From SZUA-370 sp034003955 (lineage in GTDB: Bacteria; Spirochaetota; Spirochaetia; Treponematales; UBA12059), in assembly GCA_034003955.1 (NCBI GenBank), contig JAVEXO010000002.1, positions 1-64,000 of the forward strand: DNA of 64,000 bases, read 5' to 3'. Position 1 is the first letter of the stretch, and each line of letters begins with the position of its first letter. This document shows, piece after piece, positions 1 to 8,296 of this stretch. Position numbers and translations under genes: made by a program. The notes beneath the pieces are model-generated. The model was given only the letters and a program-made list of their open reading frames with translations. It was not told where the DNA came from and made no database searches.

Positions 1-1
1 A

Positions 2-388
2 TCTGGCAGGCGAGCCATAGTCTATATAGGTAGCGGTTCCATGAATGAACGTTTTCTCGATGGTTCATCCTTGTCAGAACTAGCCGACATCATGACAAAC
101 AACGGTATTGCCTTGTATGCAGTCATATTAGGAAAGGGTAGGCCATCGGAATCCCTATCCTACCTTGTGAGCGCTTCGGGGGGGGCAACATACGGCGCTG
201 ACAGGCCTGAAGGCCTCATGATCATCGCAGATTCAATACGGGCTAAACGCACAGGTCGTTATCGTTTGTCATACCTGTCATCTGCCGATGACGCCTTTGG
301 TCGAGCATACTTGCCATTCAGTGTCGAGGTGTACCTACGCGATAGGTCTGGAAAGGATGAAAGCGGATTCTTCGCTCCATTACGATAG
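2..388 (+). CDS. C-terminal part of a VWA-like protein (5' end outside window)
   Basis: The reading frame is open from base 2 to the TAG at 386-388, so this is the last 128 codons of a gene that begins before the window. The first visible residues (RRAIVYIGSGS) followed by LSELADIMTNNGIALYAVILG resemble the late strand-helix-strand part of a von Willebrand A domain. The tail (GRYRLSYLSSAD, then FGRAYLPFSVEVYLRDRSG) looks like the beta-rich end that follows such domains in spirochaete surface or periplasmic proteins. An internal ATG at position 41 gives a shorter frame but has no Shine-Dalgarno sequence and would cut the domain. The family call is by resemblance only; function is unknown. Confidence 0.6.
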   Translation, partial: SGRRAIVYIGSGSMNERFLDGSSLSELADIMTNNGIALYAVILGKGRPSESLSYLVSASGGATYGADRPEGLMIIADSIRAKRTGRYRLSYLSSADDAFGRAYLPFSVEVYLRDRSGKDESGFFAPLR

Positions 389-396
389 AACCATGC

Positions 397-425
397 TTGA
401 CTCGATTATTCACTTTCGGTATAGT
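397..425 (+). promoter_or_regulatory. sigma70-type promoter of the tRNA pair
   Basis: TTGACT at 397-402, a 17-base spacer and TATAGT at 420-425. The expected transcription start near 432 lies 8 bases before tRNA-Thr. Confidence 0.7.
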
Positions 426-439
426 GGCCCTCGTCCTAA

Positions 440-512
440 GCCATCTTAGCTCAGTTGGTAGAGCGCGTGACTTGTAATCTCGAGGTCTTCGGTTCGATTC
501 CGGAAGATGGCT
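440..512 (+). tRNA. tRNA-Thr (anticodon TGT)
   Basis: A full cloverleaf can be drawn. The acceptor GCCATCT (440-446) pairs with AGATGGC (505-511), with T at 512 as discriminator. The D arm has AGTTGGTA in its loop. The anticodon loop is CTTGTAA, giving anticodon TGT, which reads ACA (Thr). The T loop is TTCGATT. The anticodon stem has one T-T mismatch. CCA is not encoded. It is the first of two tRNAs behind the promoter at 397-425. Confidence 0.93.
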
Positions 513-538
513 CAATCGATGGCGGACGGATACACCAT

Positions 539-620
539 GGAGAGGTTCCCGAGTGGTCAAAGGGGGCAGACTGTAAATCTGTTGGCTATGCCTTCGAAGG
601 TTCAAATCCTTCTCTCTCCA
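539..620 (+). tRNA. tRNA-Tyr (anticodon GTA), long variable arm
   Basis: The acceptor GGAGAGG (539-545) pairs with TCTCTCC (613-619), with discriminator A at 620. The anticodon loop CTGTAAA sits on a CAGA/TCTG stem and gives anticodon GTA. A class II variable arm (around TTGGCTATGCCTTC) fits bacterial tRNA-Tyr. The T arm is GAAGG-TTCAAAT-CCTTC. CCA is not encoded. A strong hairpin follows at once. Confidence 0.93.
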
Positions 621-626
621 ATCTTC

Positions 627-650
627 AAGGACCGCCGTCTGGCGGTCCTT
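627..650 (+). terminator. hairpin ending the tRNA transcript
   Basis: A perfect 10-bp stem, AAGGACCGCC (627-636) and GGCGGTCCTT (641-650), with a 4-base loop. It begins 6 bases after tRNA-Tyr. The T-run is weak (TTATTCAT), so it may be a terminator or a processing barrier. Confidence 0.65.
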
Positions 651-670
651 ATTCATATGCGAGGCTCAAG

Positions 671-1198
671 ATGGATGCTCCTTTCTGGAAAGATGGCTTG
701 CGCTTTGAATGTACACGTTGTTCAGGCTGTTGCCGACACGAACCAGGTTTCGTATTCTTGTCGGCATCAGACATACGTCGTCTTCTTAAGGCGAGTGGTC
801 TTGAATTTCGCCAGTTTATAGATACAGTACTAAGGACAGTCGATATTGGTACCGGTAATGCCATCTGTCTTAAAGAAAAACCTAATAACGATTGTATATT
901 ATGGGGAGAAGCTGGATGCTCTTTCTATGATTCGCGTCCGATTCAGTGTTCTACCTACCCTTTCTGGAAAGGCGTCGTCGATAGTGCCGACGACTGGGCC
1001 AGGGAGTCTGAGAGCTGCCCGGGAATAGGACGCGGTTCCATCAGGACAGAGGAATTCATTGCCGAGTGCCTGCTTAAGAGACGGGGCAATCATGCTCTGA
1101 CCATAGCCTACGATGTAGCATTGGAGTCAACAGATGAAGATACGCTTCTGGGGAGCTCGCGGATCCCTTCCGACTCCGCTGACGCCTGCCAAGCTTAG
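671..1198 (+). CDS. YkgJ-family cysteine cluster protein
   Basis: 175-residue protein with the family's metal-binding signature C-x2-C-x2-CC near the N-terminus (residues around 14-21, FECTRCSGCC) and further cysteines later (NDCILWGEAGCSFYDSRPIQC, then CPG). The family (UPF0153) is thought to bind zinc or an iron-sulfur cluster; its biochemical role is not known. The start at 671 has GAGG six bases upstream. The open frame extends back across both tRNAs, so earlier starts are rejected. The last 65 bases overlap the next gene in another frame, an unusually long overlap. It heads a tight run that ends with rpoD. Confidence 0.8.
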   Translation: MDAPFWKDGLRFECTRCSGCCRHEPGFVFLSASDIRRLLKASGLEFRQFIDTVLRTVDIGTGNAICLKEKPNNDCILWGEAGCSFYDSRPIQCSTYPFWKGVVDSADDWARESESCPGIGRGSIRTEEFIAECLLKRRGNHALTIAYDVALESTDEDTLLGSSRIPSDSADACQA

Positions 1199-2072
1199 GA
1201 GCAAAATTTCATCAATCATTCAGCGCATAGCGCCGAGTGATCTAGAATCGCAAGAATCCAGAGAACTCTTCCTGGCGCATCTGCCTAGCTATCTCTTTTC
1301 AACCATGGGCGGCAATACGGCATGCGTAGAAATACAGACCAATGAGCACTTTCACCTTGTATTCGATGCTGGTACCGGCATTCGCAACCTGGGTCAGGAG
1401 ATAGTAGCCTCCAAGAAGGCTGCTGAGGTGCATCTTTTCTTTTCTCACTTCCACTGGGATCATATACAGGGCCTGCCCTTTTTTGAGCCGGCCTTCGACT
1501 CCAGGACAAAACTGTCCATGTACAGCCCCAATCCAGACTTAAAAACTATTCTTGAAGGCCAGATGAAGGCTCCGTACTTTCCTATAGGCATGGATGCTAT
1601 GAGCGCTACAAAGGAATTCATACGACTCGAGGGCAAGGGTGTACGCATCGGCGATGTCGATGTCAGGTATAGGGCAATGAGCCATCCCGGCGGTTGTTAC
1701 AGTTACGCTGTTGAGAGTGCCGGTAAGAAGGCAATATACTCCACCGACACAGAACTTGATCCTAAAGACTTCGATAGGACTCCTGAGAATGAAACCTATT
1801 TCAAGGATGCTGACGCATTAATAATTGACGCGCAGTACACCCTGGGTGAGGCAATAGAAAAGCAGTATTGGGGCCATTCATCCTTCAGCCTGGCGGCAGA
1901 CTTTGCGGCTTCCTGGCGCATAAAGCGCCTTGTCCTCTTTCATCATGAGCCTTCCTATGGTGATCAGAAGATTGCAGCGATACTAAAATCGGCGTCCTGG
2001 TACCTAAAGCATATAGAAGACAGGGGTATAGAGGTGATACTAGCCGAGGAAGGTGTAGAGATTGACGTTTGA
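1134..2072 (+). CDS. MBL-fold metallohydrolase
   Basis: 312-residue metallo-beta-lactamase-fold hydrolase. The N-terminus MKIRFWGARGSLPTP is the usual start of this subgroup, which supports the ATG at 1134 despite the 65-base overlap with the upstream gene. The metal-binding HxHxDH motif is H105-F-H107-W-D109-H110, with later ligands in MSHPGG, YSTDTE and HHEPSYGD. Close relatives are phosphodiesterases acting on cyclic nucleotide or phosphonate-derived substrates (PhnP/RNase Z-like), but the substrate here cannot be told. Probably cytoplasmic, as no signal peptide is seen. The next frame starts inside its last 11 bases. Confidence 0.88.
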   Translation: MKIRFWGARGSLPTPLTPAKLRSKISSIIQRIAPSDLESQESRELFLAHLPSYLFSTMGGNTACVEIQTNEHFHLVFDAGTGIRNLGQEIVASKKAAEVHLFFSHFHWDHIQGLPFFEPAFDSRTKLSMYSPNPDLKTILEGQMKAPYFPIGMDAMSATKEFIRLEGKGVRIGDVDVRYRAMSHPGGCYSYAVESAGKKAIYSTDTELDPKDFDRTPENETYFKDADALIIDAQYTLGEAIEKQYWGHSSFSLAADFAASWRIKRLVLFHHEPSYGDQKIAAILKSASWYLKHIEDRGIEVILAEEGVEIDV

Positions 2073-2289
2073 AGTCCTCTGTTTGAATCAATTCCCGGGC
2101 AGCTTCAGTGGTATTGAGATAGTAGCCATGTACCTGTTTCTCTTGCGTCATGAAGAAGGGCTCGATCAGCACCAACGTGTAGCACTCGACCGCCTCAGGG
2201 CCATTCTCTACGAGAACCTGTCGGTAGAAGATCTGGAAGATCTTGACAAATACTATGCCTCGGCACTCATCGAGGGAGCCTTTAGATGA
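2062..2289 (+). CDS. small conserved-looking protein before mltG
   Basis: Frame of 75 codons from a TTG at 2062, which has GGAAGG 8 bases upstream and overlaps the end of the MBL gene. An ATG at 2128 would give 53 residues but has only a weak ribosome site. The better conserved-looking part is the C-terminal half, a helical acidic segment (VALDRLRAILYENLSVEDLEDLDKYY). No domain is recognised. The stop overlaps the mltG start (ATGA), so translation is probably coupled. Function unknown. Confidence 0.6.
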   Translation: MTFEVLCLNQFPGSFSGIEIVAMYLFLLRHEEGLDQHQRVALDRLRAILYENLSVEDLEDLDKYYASALIEGAFR

Positions 2290-3365
2290 GTGCAGAAAAT
2301 AAAAAGAGACAAGGAAAGCCCTTCTCGAGAATGCTCAAGGCGCTTGTGGTGTTAGTATCACTGCTTCTCGTGCTGTCGATTGTCTCAGTGGTGGCAGGCC
2401 TGGCCTTGGCGGGTGCTCGTGACAAGCCTACGGGTTCCATTGGAGCCGACGGTATACAGTTCACCGTTAGACAGGGTGAATCAGGGGTGTCGGTGGCGCG
2501 ACGCCTGACCGAGGATGGCATAATACGATCTGAATACCTGTTTCGTATTATGATGAAGGCAAAAAAGCTAGAACAGTCACTCAAGGCAGGAAATTACCTC
2601 ATACGCCATGATATGGCTACAAGCGACATACTCACCATGATAGCCGAGGGCAAACAGATACTGCTACGCCTTACGGTACCAGAAGGTGCAGGCGTTCAAA
2701 TGGTTGCCAAGATGGCAGAAACCGCCGGCGTAGCCACTGCTGATGAACTGCTTGCGGCGGTTAATGACCCGGATCTAAGCATGCGGCTGGGCTTGGCAGC
2801 TGCTTCCAGCGCAGGCTATCTGTTCCCGGATACCTACTTGCTACCCCACGATGCGGGTGGAGAGGCCGTCGTTACCCTGATGGTAGAAACCTTTAAGAAG
2901 CGCCTTGCGGAACACGTACCAGAATCAAAAACAATGTCACCAGACGTGCTTCATGAACGGGTAGTGCTGGCCAGCATAGTCGAGAGAGAATACAGGATTC
3001 CAGAAGAAGCTCCTGTCATGGCCAGCGTGTTCCAGAATAGGCTGCGCATAGGTATGGCGCTACAGTCTTGCGCGACGGTCGTGTATGTCATCACCGAAAC
3101 TCAGGGCAAACCGCATCCGACGAGGCTCTTTGATAGGGATCTTAAGATAGAAAGCCCCTTCAACACCTATCTACATCCCGGCCTGCCACCCGAACCCATA
3201 TGTAATCCTGGTCTCACGGCGTTAGCGGCATCCTTGAGGCCAGTAAAGACAGGCTATCTCTATTTTAGATTGGTGGATGAAGAGAAGGGCACCCATTACT
3301 TCTCCGCTAGCCTGGATGAACACATACGGGCTGCCTCGCTCGCCGTAAAGCCTACGAGTAAATGA
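2286..3365 (+). CDS. mltG: endolytic murein transglycosylase MltG
   Basis: 359-residue YceG/MltG protein, an inner-membrane lytic transglycosylase that cuts nascent glycan strands and so ends peptidoglycan elongation. Visible are a short basic N-terminus, one membrane helix at about residues 18-42, a LysM-like segment (FTVRQGESGVSVARRL) and the catalytic domain with the ASIVERE motif carrying the catalytic Glu (near residue 237). The end of the domain is also typical (PFNTYLHPGLPPEPICNPG and HYFSASLDEH). Length is normal. It shares ATGA overlaps with the small gene before and dnaG after. Confidence 0.95.
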   Translation: MSAENKKRQGKPFSRMLKALVVLVSLLLVLSIVSVVAGLALAGARDKPTGSIGADGIQFTVRQGESGVSVARRLTEDGIIRSEYLFRIMMKAKKLEQSLKAGNYLIRHDMATSDILTMIAEGKQILLRLTVPEGAGVQMVAKMAETAGVATADELLAAVNDPDLSMRLGLAAASSAGYLFPDTYLLPHDAGGEAVVTLMVETFKKRLAEHVPESKTMSPDVLHERVVLASIVEREYRIPEEAPVMASVFQNRLRIGMALQSCATVVYVITETQGKPHPTRLFDRDLKIESPFNTYLHPGLPPEPICNPGLTALAASLRPVKTGYLYFRLVDEEKGTHYFSASLDEHIRAASLAVKPTSK

Positions 3366-5155
3366 AACGAATACCTGATCACATTATACAGGAAATTGTC
3401 TCCAGAACCGATATCGTAAGGCTCGTGGGAGAATATGTACGGCTTGATAAGCGCGGTTCGAGATGGGTAGGCCTCTGTCCCTTCCATAACGAGAAGACGC
3501 CATCATTCGGTGTCAATGAAGAGCGCGGCTTTTTTTATTGTTTTGGCTGTAAAAAGGGCGGGGATGCAATCACCTTCATAAAGGAAATAGAGAGCTGCGG
3601 ATACGTAGAAGCCCTGGAACAGCTTGCCAGCAAGGCGGGAGTGACAATAAGCTATGAGGGGGATGAGGATCCAGCAGAGGCCAAGGCTGCCAAGGAGCGA
3701 GCGGCTCTGTATGAGCTTTATGAAAGAATAGCCGGAACATTCCATCATCTCCTGATGGAGGATGCCCGTGGAGCCCAGGCCCTGGCATATAGCAGGCAGC
3801 GCAAGTTACCCGATGATGTGTTGTCTGGATTCCAACTTGGCTACGCTCCTATGGACAGGGCATGGCTCTATCGCTTCCTCAAACAGAAATCGTATTCTAA
3901 TGAGTTCCTTGATAGCACTGGGCTCTTTTCAAGGAAGTATCGCGGATCTGCAATATTTTCGGATCGATTGATGTTCCCCATTCATGATGTCAGAGGACGT
4001 GTTGTTGCCTTTGGGGGCAGACTCCTTTCGGGTGAAGGACCCAAGTATATTAATTCACCGGAAACAACTATTTTTAAGAAGCACGACACCTTGTTTGGCC
4101 TTTCTAAGGCAGTACAGACAATACGAAGCTCTGGAGAGGCCATACTGTGTGAAGGATACCTCGATGCAATGGCGTTTCATGCCGCTGGGGTCGCCAATGC
4201 TGTGGCCCCCTTAGGAACATCGTTCACCGAATCTCAGGCTCGACTATTAAAGCGTTACGCTAAGACATTGATACTCAGTTTTGATAGCGACGAAGCTGGA
4301 AAGAAGGCTACAGAGCGAGCAATGGGCATCGCCGAGGCCTCAGGATTGGGTATTAGAGTGCTTTCAATAGAAGGATTCAAGGATCCGGCTGAGATTTTAG
4401 AAAAATATGGCCCAGATCGATTGAAAAAAAATGTTGCTTCCACTATAACTTCTGATGAATTTATACTGGCAAATGCATCGTCTATGCTTAAAACAGGCGA
4501 TTCTGAGTCACATTCACAGGCGTTGAGGTATATTTTCTCATATATTGTGAATATTTCTTCTGATGTCAAGCGGGATTCGTTCATTGAGGCGGCCGCGGTT
4601 CGCCTAGGCGCCGATCCAGCTTCAGTCAGAAGCGATTTTAAACGATTCTTGAGTAAGGATGCACCACGACGAGCACCATCAGTAGACGAACAGCAAGCAA
4701 CATTCGTACCTTCTGCTGATGCCGAATTGATTGCCGCTATTGTATCTAATTCGGAGTATTTTGAGTCTGCTCGGGCGGAAATAACGGCGCTTGACTTTGA
4801 TGATGAGTCTTTGCGCGATGCCTTCATAGCGATGGAAGAGTGTTTTAGGGGAGGAGATCAGAGCATTTCTACCATAATTGATAGCATGCACTGCGCCGGT
4901 CTCAAGGAGTTTATACTGGAAAAGGTATCAGACGGTGCATATGCCCTGAATCCGGAAAGATTCATAGAAGACGGCGTTCGCAGAGTCAAAGAGAGAGCGC
5001 TTGATAGGCAGAAGCAAAGAATCGTTTCACGTATCCGTGAGTACAACGCTGAGAGGGACGCAGACGAATTGTCGTTAAACGATCTTCTCTATGAAAAAAT
5101 GTATTTGGACGGAGAATTAACTAGAATAAAGGAAGAGCGGCATGGGCGACCCTGA
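3362..5155 (+). CDS. dnaG: DNA primase DnaG
   Basis: 597-residue primase that makes RNA primers at the replication fork. The CHC2 zinc finger uses C39, H42, C60 and C63 (LCPFHNEKTPSF, then FYCFGCKKGGD). The catalytic core follows, with the TOPRIM domain at about 255-340 (AILCEGYLDAMAFH carries the catalytic Glu; LILSFDSDEAGKKA the DxD). The C-terminal helicase-binding part is divergent, as is usual. It overlaps mltG by 4 bases and rpoD by 14, so the three are probably translated together. Confidence 0.97.
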   Translation: MKRIPDHIIQEIVSRTDIVRLVGEYVRLDKRGSRWVGLCPFHNEKTPSFGVNEERGFFYCFGCKKGGDAITFIKEIESCGYVEALEQLASKAGVTISYEGDEDPAEAKAAKERAALYELYERIAGTFHHLLMEDARGAQALAYSRQRKLPDDVLSGFQLGYAPMDRAWLYRFLKQKSYSNEFLDSTGLFSRKYRGSAIFSDRLMFPIHDVRGRVVAFGGRLLSGEGPKYINSPETTIFKKHDTLFGLSKAVQTIRSSGEAILCEGYLDAMAFHAAGVANAVAPLGTSFTESQARLLKRYAKTLILSFDSDEAGKKATERAMGIAEASGLGIRVLSIEGFKDPAEILEKYGPDRLKKNVASTITSDEFILANASSMLKTGDSESHSQALRYIFSYIVNISSDVKRDSFIEAAAVRLGADPASVRSDFKRFLSKDAPRRAPSVDEQQATFVPSADAELIAAIVSNSEYFESARAEITALDFDDESLRDAFIAMEECFRGGDQSISTIIDSMHCAGLKEFILEKVSDGAYALNPERFIEDGVRRVKERALDRQKQRIVSRIREYNAERDADELSLNDLLYEKMYLDGELTRIKEERHGRP

Positions 5156-6878
5156 ACTCGATCCCGCGATTGTTAAGCTTCTCGAATACGGGAAGTCCAA
5201 GAAGACCATCAGCTTTGACGAGCTGTCGGATTTTCTCCCTGAAGAAATGCTCAACTCCGATAAAATTGATGGAGTTCTAGCACTTCTTGAGAGTAATAAT
5301 ATACAACTCGAGGAAGAGGATCTTCAGATAGAGGATTCTACTGCGCATAAGGAACCAGAACCCGACAGGGTTTCTCCCCAGGAGAAGAAGCGCCTGGTCT
5401 ACAACGACAAGGAAAGCGCCGTCGATGATCCTATCAGGCTCTACCTGCGGGAGATAGGCAAGGAAAATCTCCTGACGGCCGAACAAGAGGTCTTGCTCTC
5501 CAAGCAGATGGAAGAGGGCGAGAACATAATCAAGGGCATAATAAAGAAAAGCGGGATGCTTATTCCCGAATTCTATCATATCTCTGTAAAGGCCAAGCGT
5601 GAATCAGGATCTCAGCAGCGCAAGGAGAACTCCGAGCGTATAGCCGAACGGCGGCGACTGAACCAGTTCTACCGTGACGTCCTTAAGGATACGCAATCTG
5701 AACTGAAATCCTACATGGAGACGAAGAAGCGTATCGCCTCGCGCGGAGGAGATGTCAAGGGTGACGAGACGCTTCTAAAGGCAAGAGAATCACTGCTTGA
5801 CAGGTTGGGCTCAGCCGACTTGCACCCCGAAGAGATTAATTCTTTCTCTGAAAAATTCATAAATGCCGCCAAGCGTATAAAGAAGTATAGACGTGAGCAG
5901 GACCGACTGGAAAGAACGCTTCAGGTTGACAGCCTGCGTGAACTCAGGGTGCTGGGGCGCAACCTTACGCTTAAGGAGCGAAGGGAACAGATAGAATCAG
6001 ACTTAGGCATAGACGCCGACGAGATAAAAGAACGAATACGGCAGATTCAGGTCACCGAGAAGAAACTCGAGGAGCTCGAGTACTCGTTTGAAAACGAATG
6101 CGATGTCATCATAACAATGGCCAAGGAGATAAACCGCGGCAGAATAATGATGAAGAACGCCAAGGACAGGCTCATAAAGGCAAACCTTCGTCTCGTCGTC
6201 TCAATTGCCAAGAAATATACAAATCGTGGGCTGCATTTCTTTGATCTGGTACAGGAAGGAAATATAGGTCTCATAAAGGCAGTAGAGAAATTCGAGTATC
6301 GTAAGGGATATAAATTCTCTACCTACGCTACATGGTGGATCAGGCAGGCCATAACAAGGTCAATAAGTGACCAGGCAAGGACCATTCGTGTGCCGGTACA
6401 CATGATTGAGCAGATTAACAAGGTCGTCCGGGAGTCGCGCCAGTTGATGCAGAAGCTAGGTCGTGAGCCAAGCGATGAAGAGGTTGCCCAGCAGCTTGGA
6501 TGGCCTGTTACCAGGGTAAAGAGTGTAAAGAACGTCGCCAGAGAACCTATAAGCCTTGAGACACCCATAGGCGAGGATGAGGACAGCCTGCTTGGTGACT
6601 TCATAGAGGATAAGGAGATTGAGAATCCTAGTGTTCAGACCGACTACAAGCTCCTTCAGGAGCAGATTCGATCGGTTCTGTCCACCTTGCCTCCGCGTGA
6701 ACAAGAAGTGTTGCGCATGCGTTTCGGCCTCGACGACGGTTACTCCTTGACACTAGAGGAAGTAGGCCTGTACTTCAACGTAACCCGAGAGCGTATACGC
6801 CAGATAGAGGCCAAGGCTCTTAAGAAACTGCGTCATTTCAAGCGTAGCCAGAAGCTTCGTGACTACGTTGACCACTGA
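5142..6878 (+). CDS. rpoD: primary sigma factor RpoD (sigma70)
   Basis: 578-residue housekeeping sigma factor. An acidic N-terminal region 1.1 is followed by region 1.2 (DPIRLYLREIGKENLLTAEQE), a charged non-conserved insertion (about residues 130-330), region 2 (LRLVVSIAKKYTNRGLHFFD, then FSTYATWWIRQAITRSI), region 3 (RVPVHMIEQINKV) and region 4 with the helix-turn-helix (SLTLEEVGLYFNVTRERIRQIE). Region 2.4 and 4.2 residues look standard, which fits the TTGACA/TATAAT-like promoters found in this window. dnaG-rpoD is the classical macromolecular synthesis pairing, here without rpsU and with wall and hydrolase genes upstream. Confidence 0.97.
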   Translation: MGDPELDPAIVKLLEYGKSKKTISFDELSDFLPEEMLNSDKIDGVLALLESNNIQLEEEDLQIEDSTAHKEPEPDRVSPQEKKRLVYNDKESAVDDPIRLYLREIGKENLLTAEQEVLLSKQMEEGENIIKGIIKKSGMLIPEFYHISVKAKRESGSQQRKENSERIAERRRLNQFYRDVLKDTQSELKSYMETKKRIASRGGDVKGDETLLKARESLLDRLGSADLHPEEINSFSEKFINAAKRIKKYRREQDRLERTLQVDSLRELRVLGRNLTLKERREQIESDLGIDADEIKERIRQIQVTEKKLEELEYSFENECDVIITMAKEINRGRIMMKNAKDRLIKANLRLVVSIAKKYTNRGLHFFDLVQEGNIGLIKAVEKFEYRKGYKFSTYATWWIRQAITRSISDQARTIRVPVHMIEQINKVVRESRQLMQKLGREPSDEEVAQQLGWPVTRVKSVKNVAREPISLETPIGEDEDSLLGDFIEDKEIENPSVQTDYKLLQEQIRSVLSTLPPREQEVLRMRFGLDDGYSLTLEEVGLYFNVTRERIRQIEAKALKKLRHFKRSQKLRDYVDH

Positions 6879-6901
6879 TCTTTTCAATTTTGTCCATGTC
6901 G

Positions 6902-6931
6902 TTGATCATGACAGCGGCACTGTGCTATAAT
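6902..6931 (+). promoter_or_regulatory. promoter of the zinc-ribbon gene
   Basis: TTGATC at 6902-6907, an 18-base spacer and a perfect TATAAT at 6926-6931 preceded by TGC (extended -10). The gene starts 42 bases downstream, with GAGGTGA as ribosome site. Confidence 0.7.
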
Positions 6932-6973
6932 CGTCCGATTTTCGCGACTTTATCCTAAATGAGGTGAAATCAT

Positions 6974-7837
6974 ATGCTGATGGAAGAACTTTTCGAACGG
7001 TTACGTACTTTCCAGGAACTGCTCATGGAACGGGTCGCGATAGAGAAGGATGTGCGAGAGCTCCCCAAATCGATAGCCGCCCAGGAAGAAGTCTTGGCTC
7101 GAGCCAGGAAGAGCTATACCGAGAGAAACGAACGCTTCACCGAGACACAATCCAGGGTAGGGCAGCTGCGTGCCGAATTGGCCGATGTCGTGGCTCACAA
7201 GGATAAGTCTGAGCAGCAGATGGATTCAATATCCAATCCTCGCGAGTTTGAGGCTCTTAATAAGGAAATAACAGAAGCCGGCCTCAAGGAAGATCAGATC
7301 AGGAAGGATCTTAAACGAGAAGACGAGAATCTCAAGGAAGCTGAGATAGAAGTCAAGGCTAGCGAGACACTCATAAGCTCACAGGAAGCTGAAATTGGTG
7401 AGAAGCGCACCAGGATTCAAAATGATGAAGCGTCTATGAGAGAGCGAGTGACCGAGCTTAAGGATCAGGAAACAGACATAACCAAGGACATCGATTCTGA
7501 GGTAGTCTTCAAGTTCGAACGCATCATAAAGTCAAAGCAAGGTGTCGGTATCGTTCCTGTAAAAGGCGTCGTCTGCTCAGGCTGTTCCATGATTCTGCCT
7601 GCTCAATTCGTCAACGAAGTCAGACAGAGCGACAAGATAGTATTCTGCCCCTATTGCTCCCGTGTATTGTTCTATCAAGAGAGCGACGATCTGGAGCAGG
7701 ACATGATAGTAGACATAGAATCTGGTTCACTTTCCGACCTTGATGATTTTGGCGATGATTCTGATGATGACTATGATGGTGACAACGACATGGATGGCAG
7801 TAACGACAAGGATTCGATGGGCGACTCTGACGATTAA
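6974..7837 (+). CDS. coiled-coil zinc-ribbon protein with acidic tail
   Basis: 287-residue protein of the C4-type zinc-ribbon family (CT398/COG1579-like). Residues about 1-180 are a long charged helical hairpin (many E/K/R heptads), followed by a zinc ribbon with C-x2-C (VCSGCSMILP) and a second C-x2-C (FCPYCSRVLF). The last roughly 50 residues are extremely acidic, rich in Asp and Ser, longer than expected for the family. Structural relatives are suggested to act as scaffolds for secretion or nucleic-acid-linked complexes; function is not established. It has its own promoter and precedes the RNase P RNA gene by 10 bases. Confidence 0.8.
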   Translation: MLMEELFERLRTFQELLMERVAIEKDVRELPKSIAAQEEVLARARKSYTERNERFTETQSRVGQLRAELADVVAHKDKSEQQMDSISNPREFEALNKEITEAGLKEDQIRKDLKREDENLKEAEIEVKASETLISSQEAEIGEKRTRIQNDEASMRERVTELKDQETDITKDIDSEVVFKFERIIKSKQGVGIVPVKGVVCSGCSMILPAQFVNEVRQSDKIVFCPYCSRVLFYQESDDLEQDMIVDIESGSLSDLDDFGDDSDDDYDGDNDMDGSNDKDSMGDSDD

Positions 7838-7847
7838 GGCTAACACA

Positions 7848-8240
7848 GGGGCGAACCGGGCCGCCGCCGTCAGGATCTCTTGATCATGGCGGAGGAAAGT
7901 CCGGGCTCGACAGGACGCGACGCCGGTTAACGACCGGGCAGCTGGCTGGCGACGGCCACCTGACAGAGAGCGCAACAGAAAGCGAACCGCCTGAGCCTTA
8001 GGGCAAGGGTAAGGGTGAAAAGGTGGGGTAAGAGCCCACCGCGTATGCGGCAACGCGTATGGCATGGCAAGCCTCGTCACGAGCAAGGCTGAACAGCGGG
8101 AGCGCGGTTCGCGCATGGCTGAGGTCTTAGGACTTTGGCTAGTCCGCGGGTAGGCCGCGAAAGCCTGGGTGTGAACCTTGGCAAAGATAGATGGCGGCTA
8201 CCGCGAAAGCGGTACAGAACCCGGCTTATAGGTTCGTCCC
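7848..8240 (+). ncRNA. rnpB: RNase P RNA (class A)
   Basis: Catalytic RNA of ribonuclease P, which trims tRNA 5' leaders. The ends pair as helix P1: GGGGCGAACC (7848-7857) with GGTTCGTCCC (8231-8240). The universal core GGAGGAAAGTCCGGGC lies at about 7891-7906, and the other conserved strands (AGAGCGCAACAGAAAGCGA region, CAGAACCCGGCTTA near the 3' end) are in order. Length is about 393 bases. Six Ts (8241-8246) follow P1, so P1 plus the T-run can serve as terminator. Confidence 0.95.
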
Positions 8241-8253
8241 TTTTTTGCTTTAA

Positions 8254-8283
8254 TTGACTATGGCGGTCAGGCCATGGTACAAC
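8254..8283 (+). promoter_or_regulatory. possible promoter of the TPR-mre operon
   Basis: TTGACT at 8254-8259, 18 bases, TACAAC at 8278-8283 with TGG before it (extended -10). The predicted start leaves only about 7 untranslated bases before the ATG at 8297, and no Shine-Dalgarno sequence is seen. Confidence 0.4.
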
Positions 8284-8296
8284 AAAGTCTATTGTT

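Noticed and set aside
455..670. Upstream extension of the YkgJ-like frame (from 455) as coding
   Set aside because: It runs through tRNA-Thr, tRNA-Tyr and a hairpin; the family start with a ribosome site is at 671.
4255..4827. 190-codon open frame on the - strand opposite dnaG
   Set aside because: It is the antisense shadow of a conserved primase gene, Ser-rich, with no ribosome site or domain.
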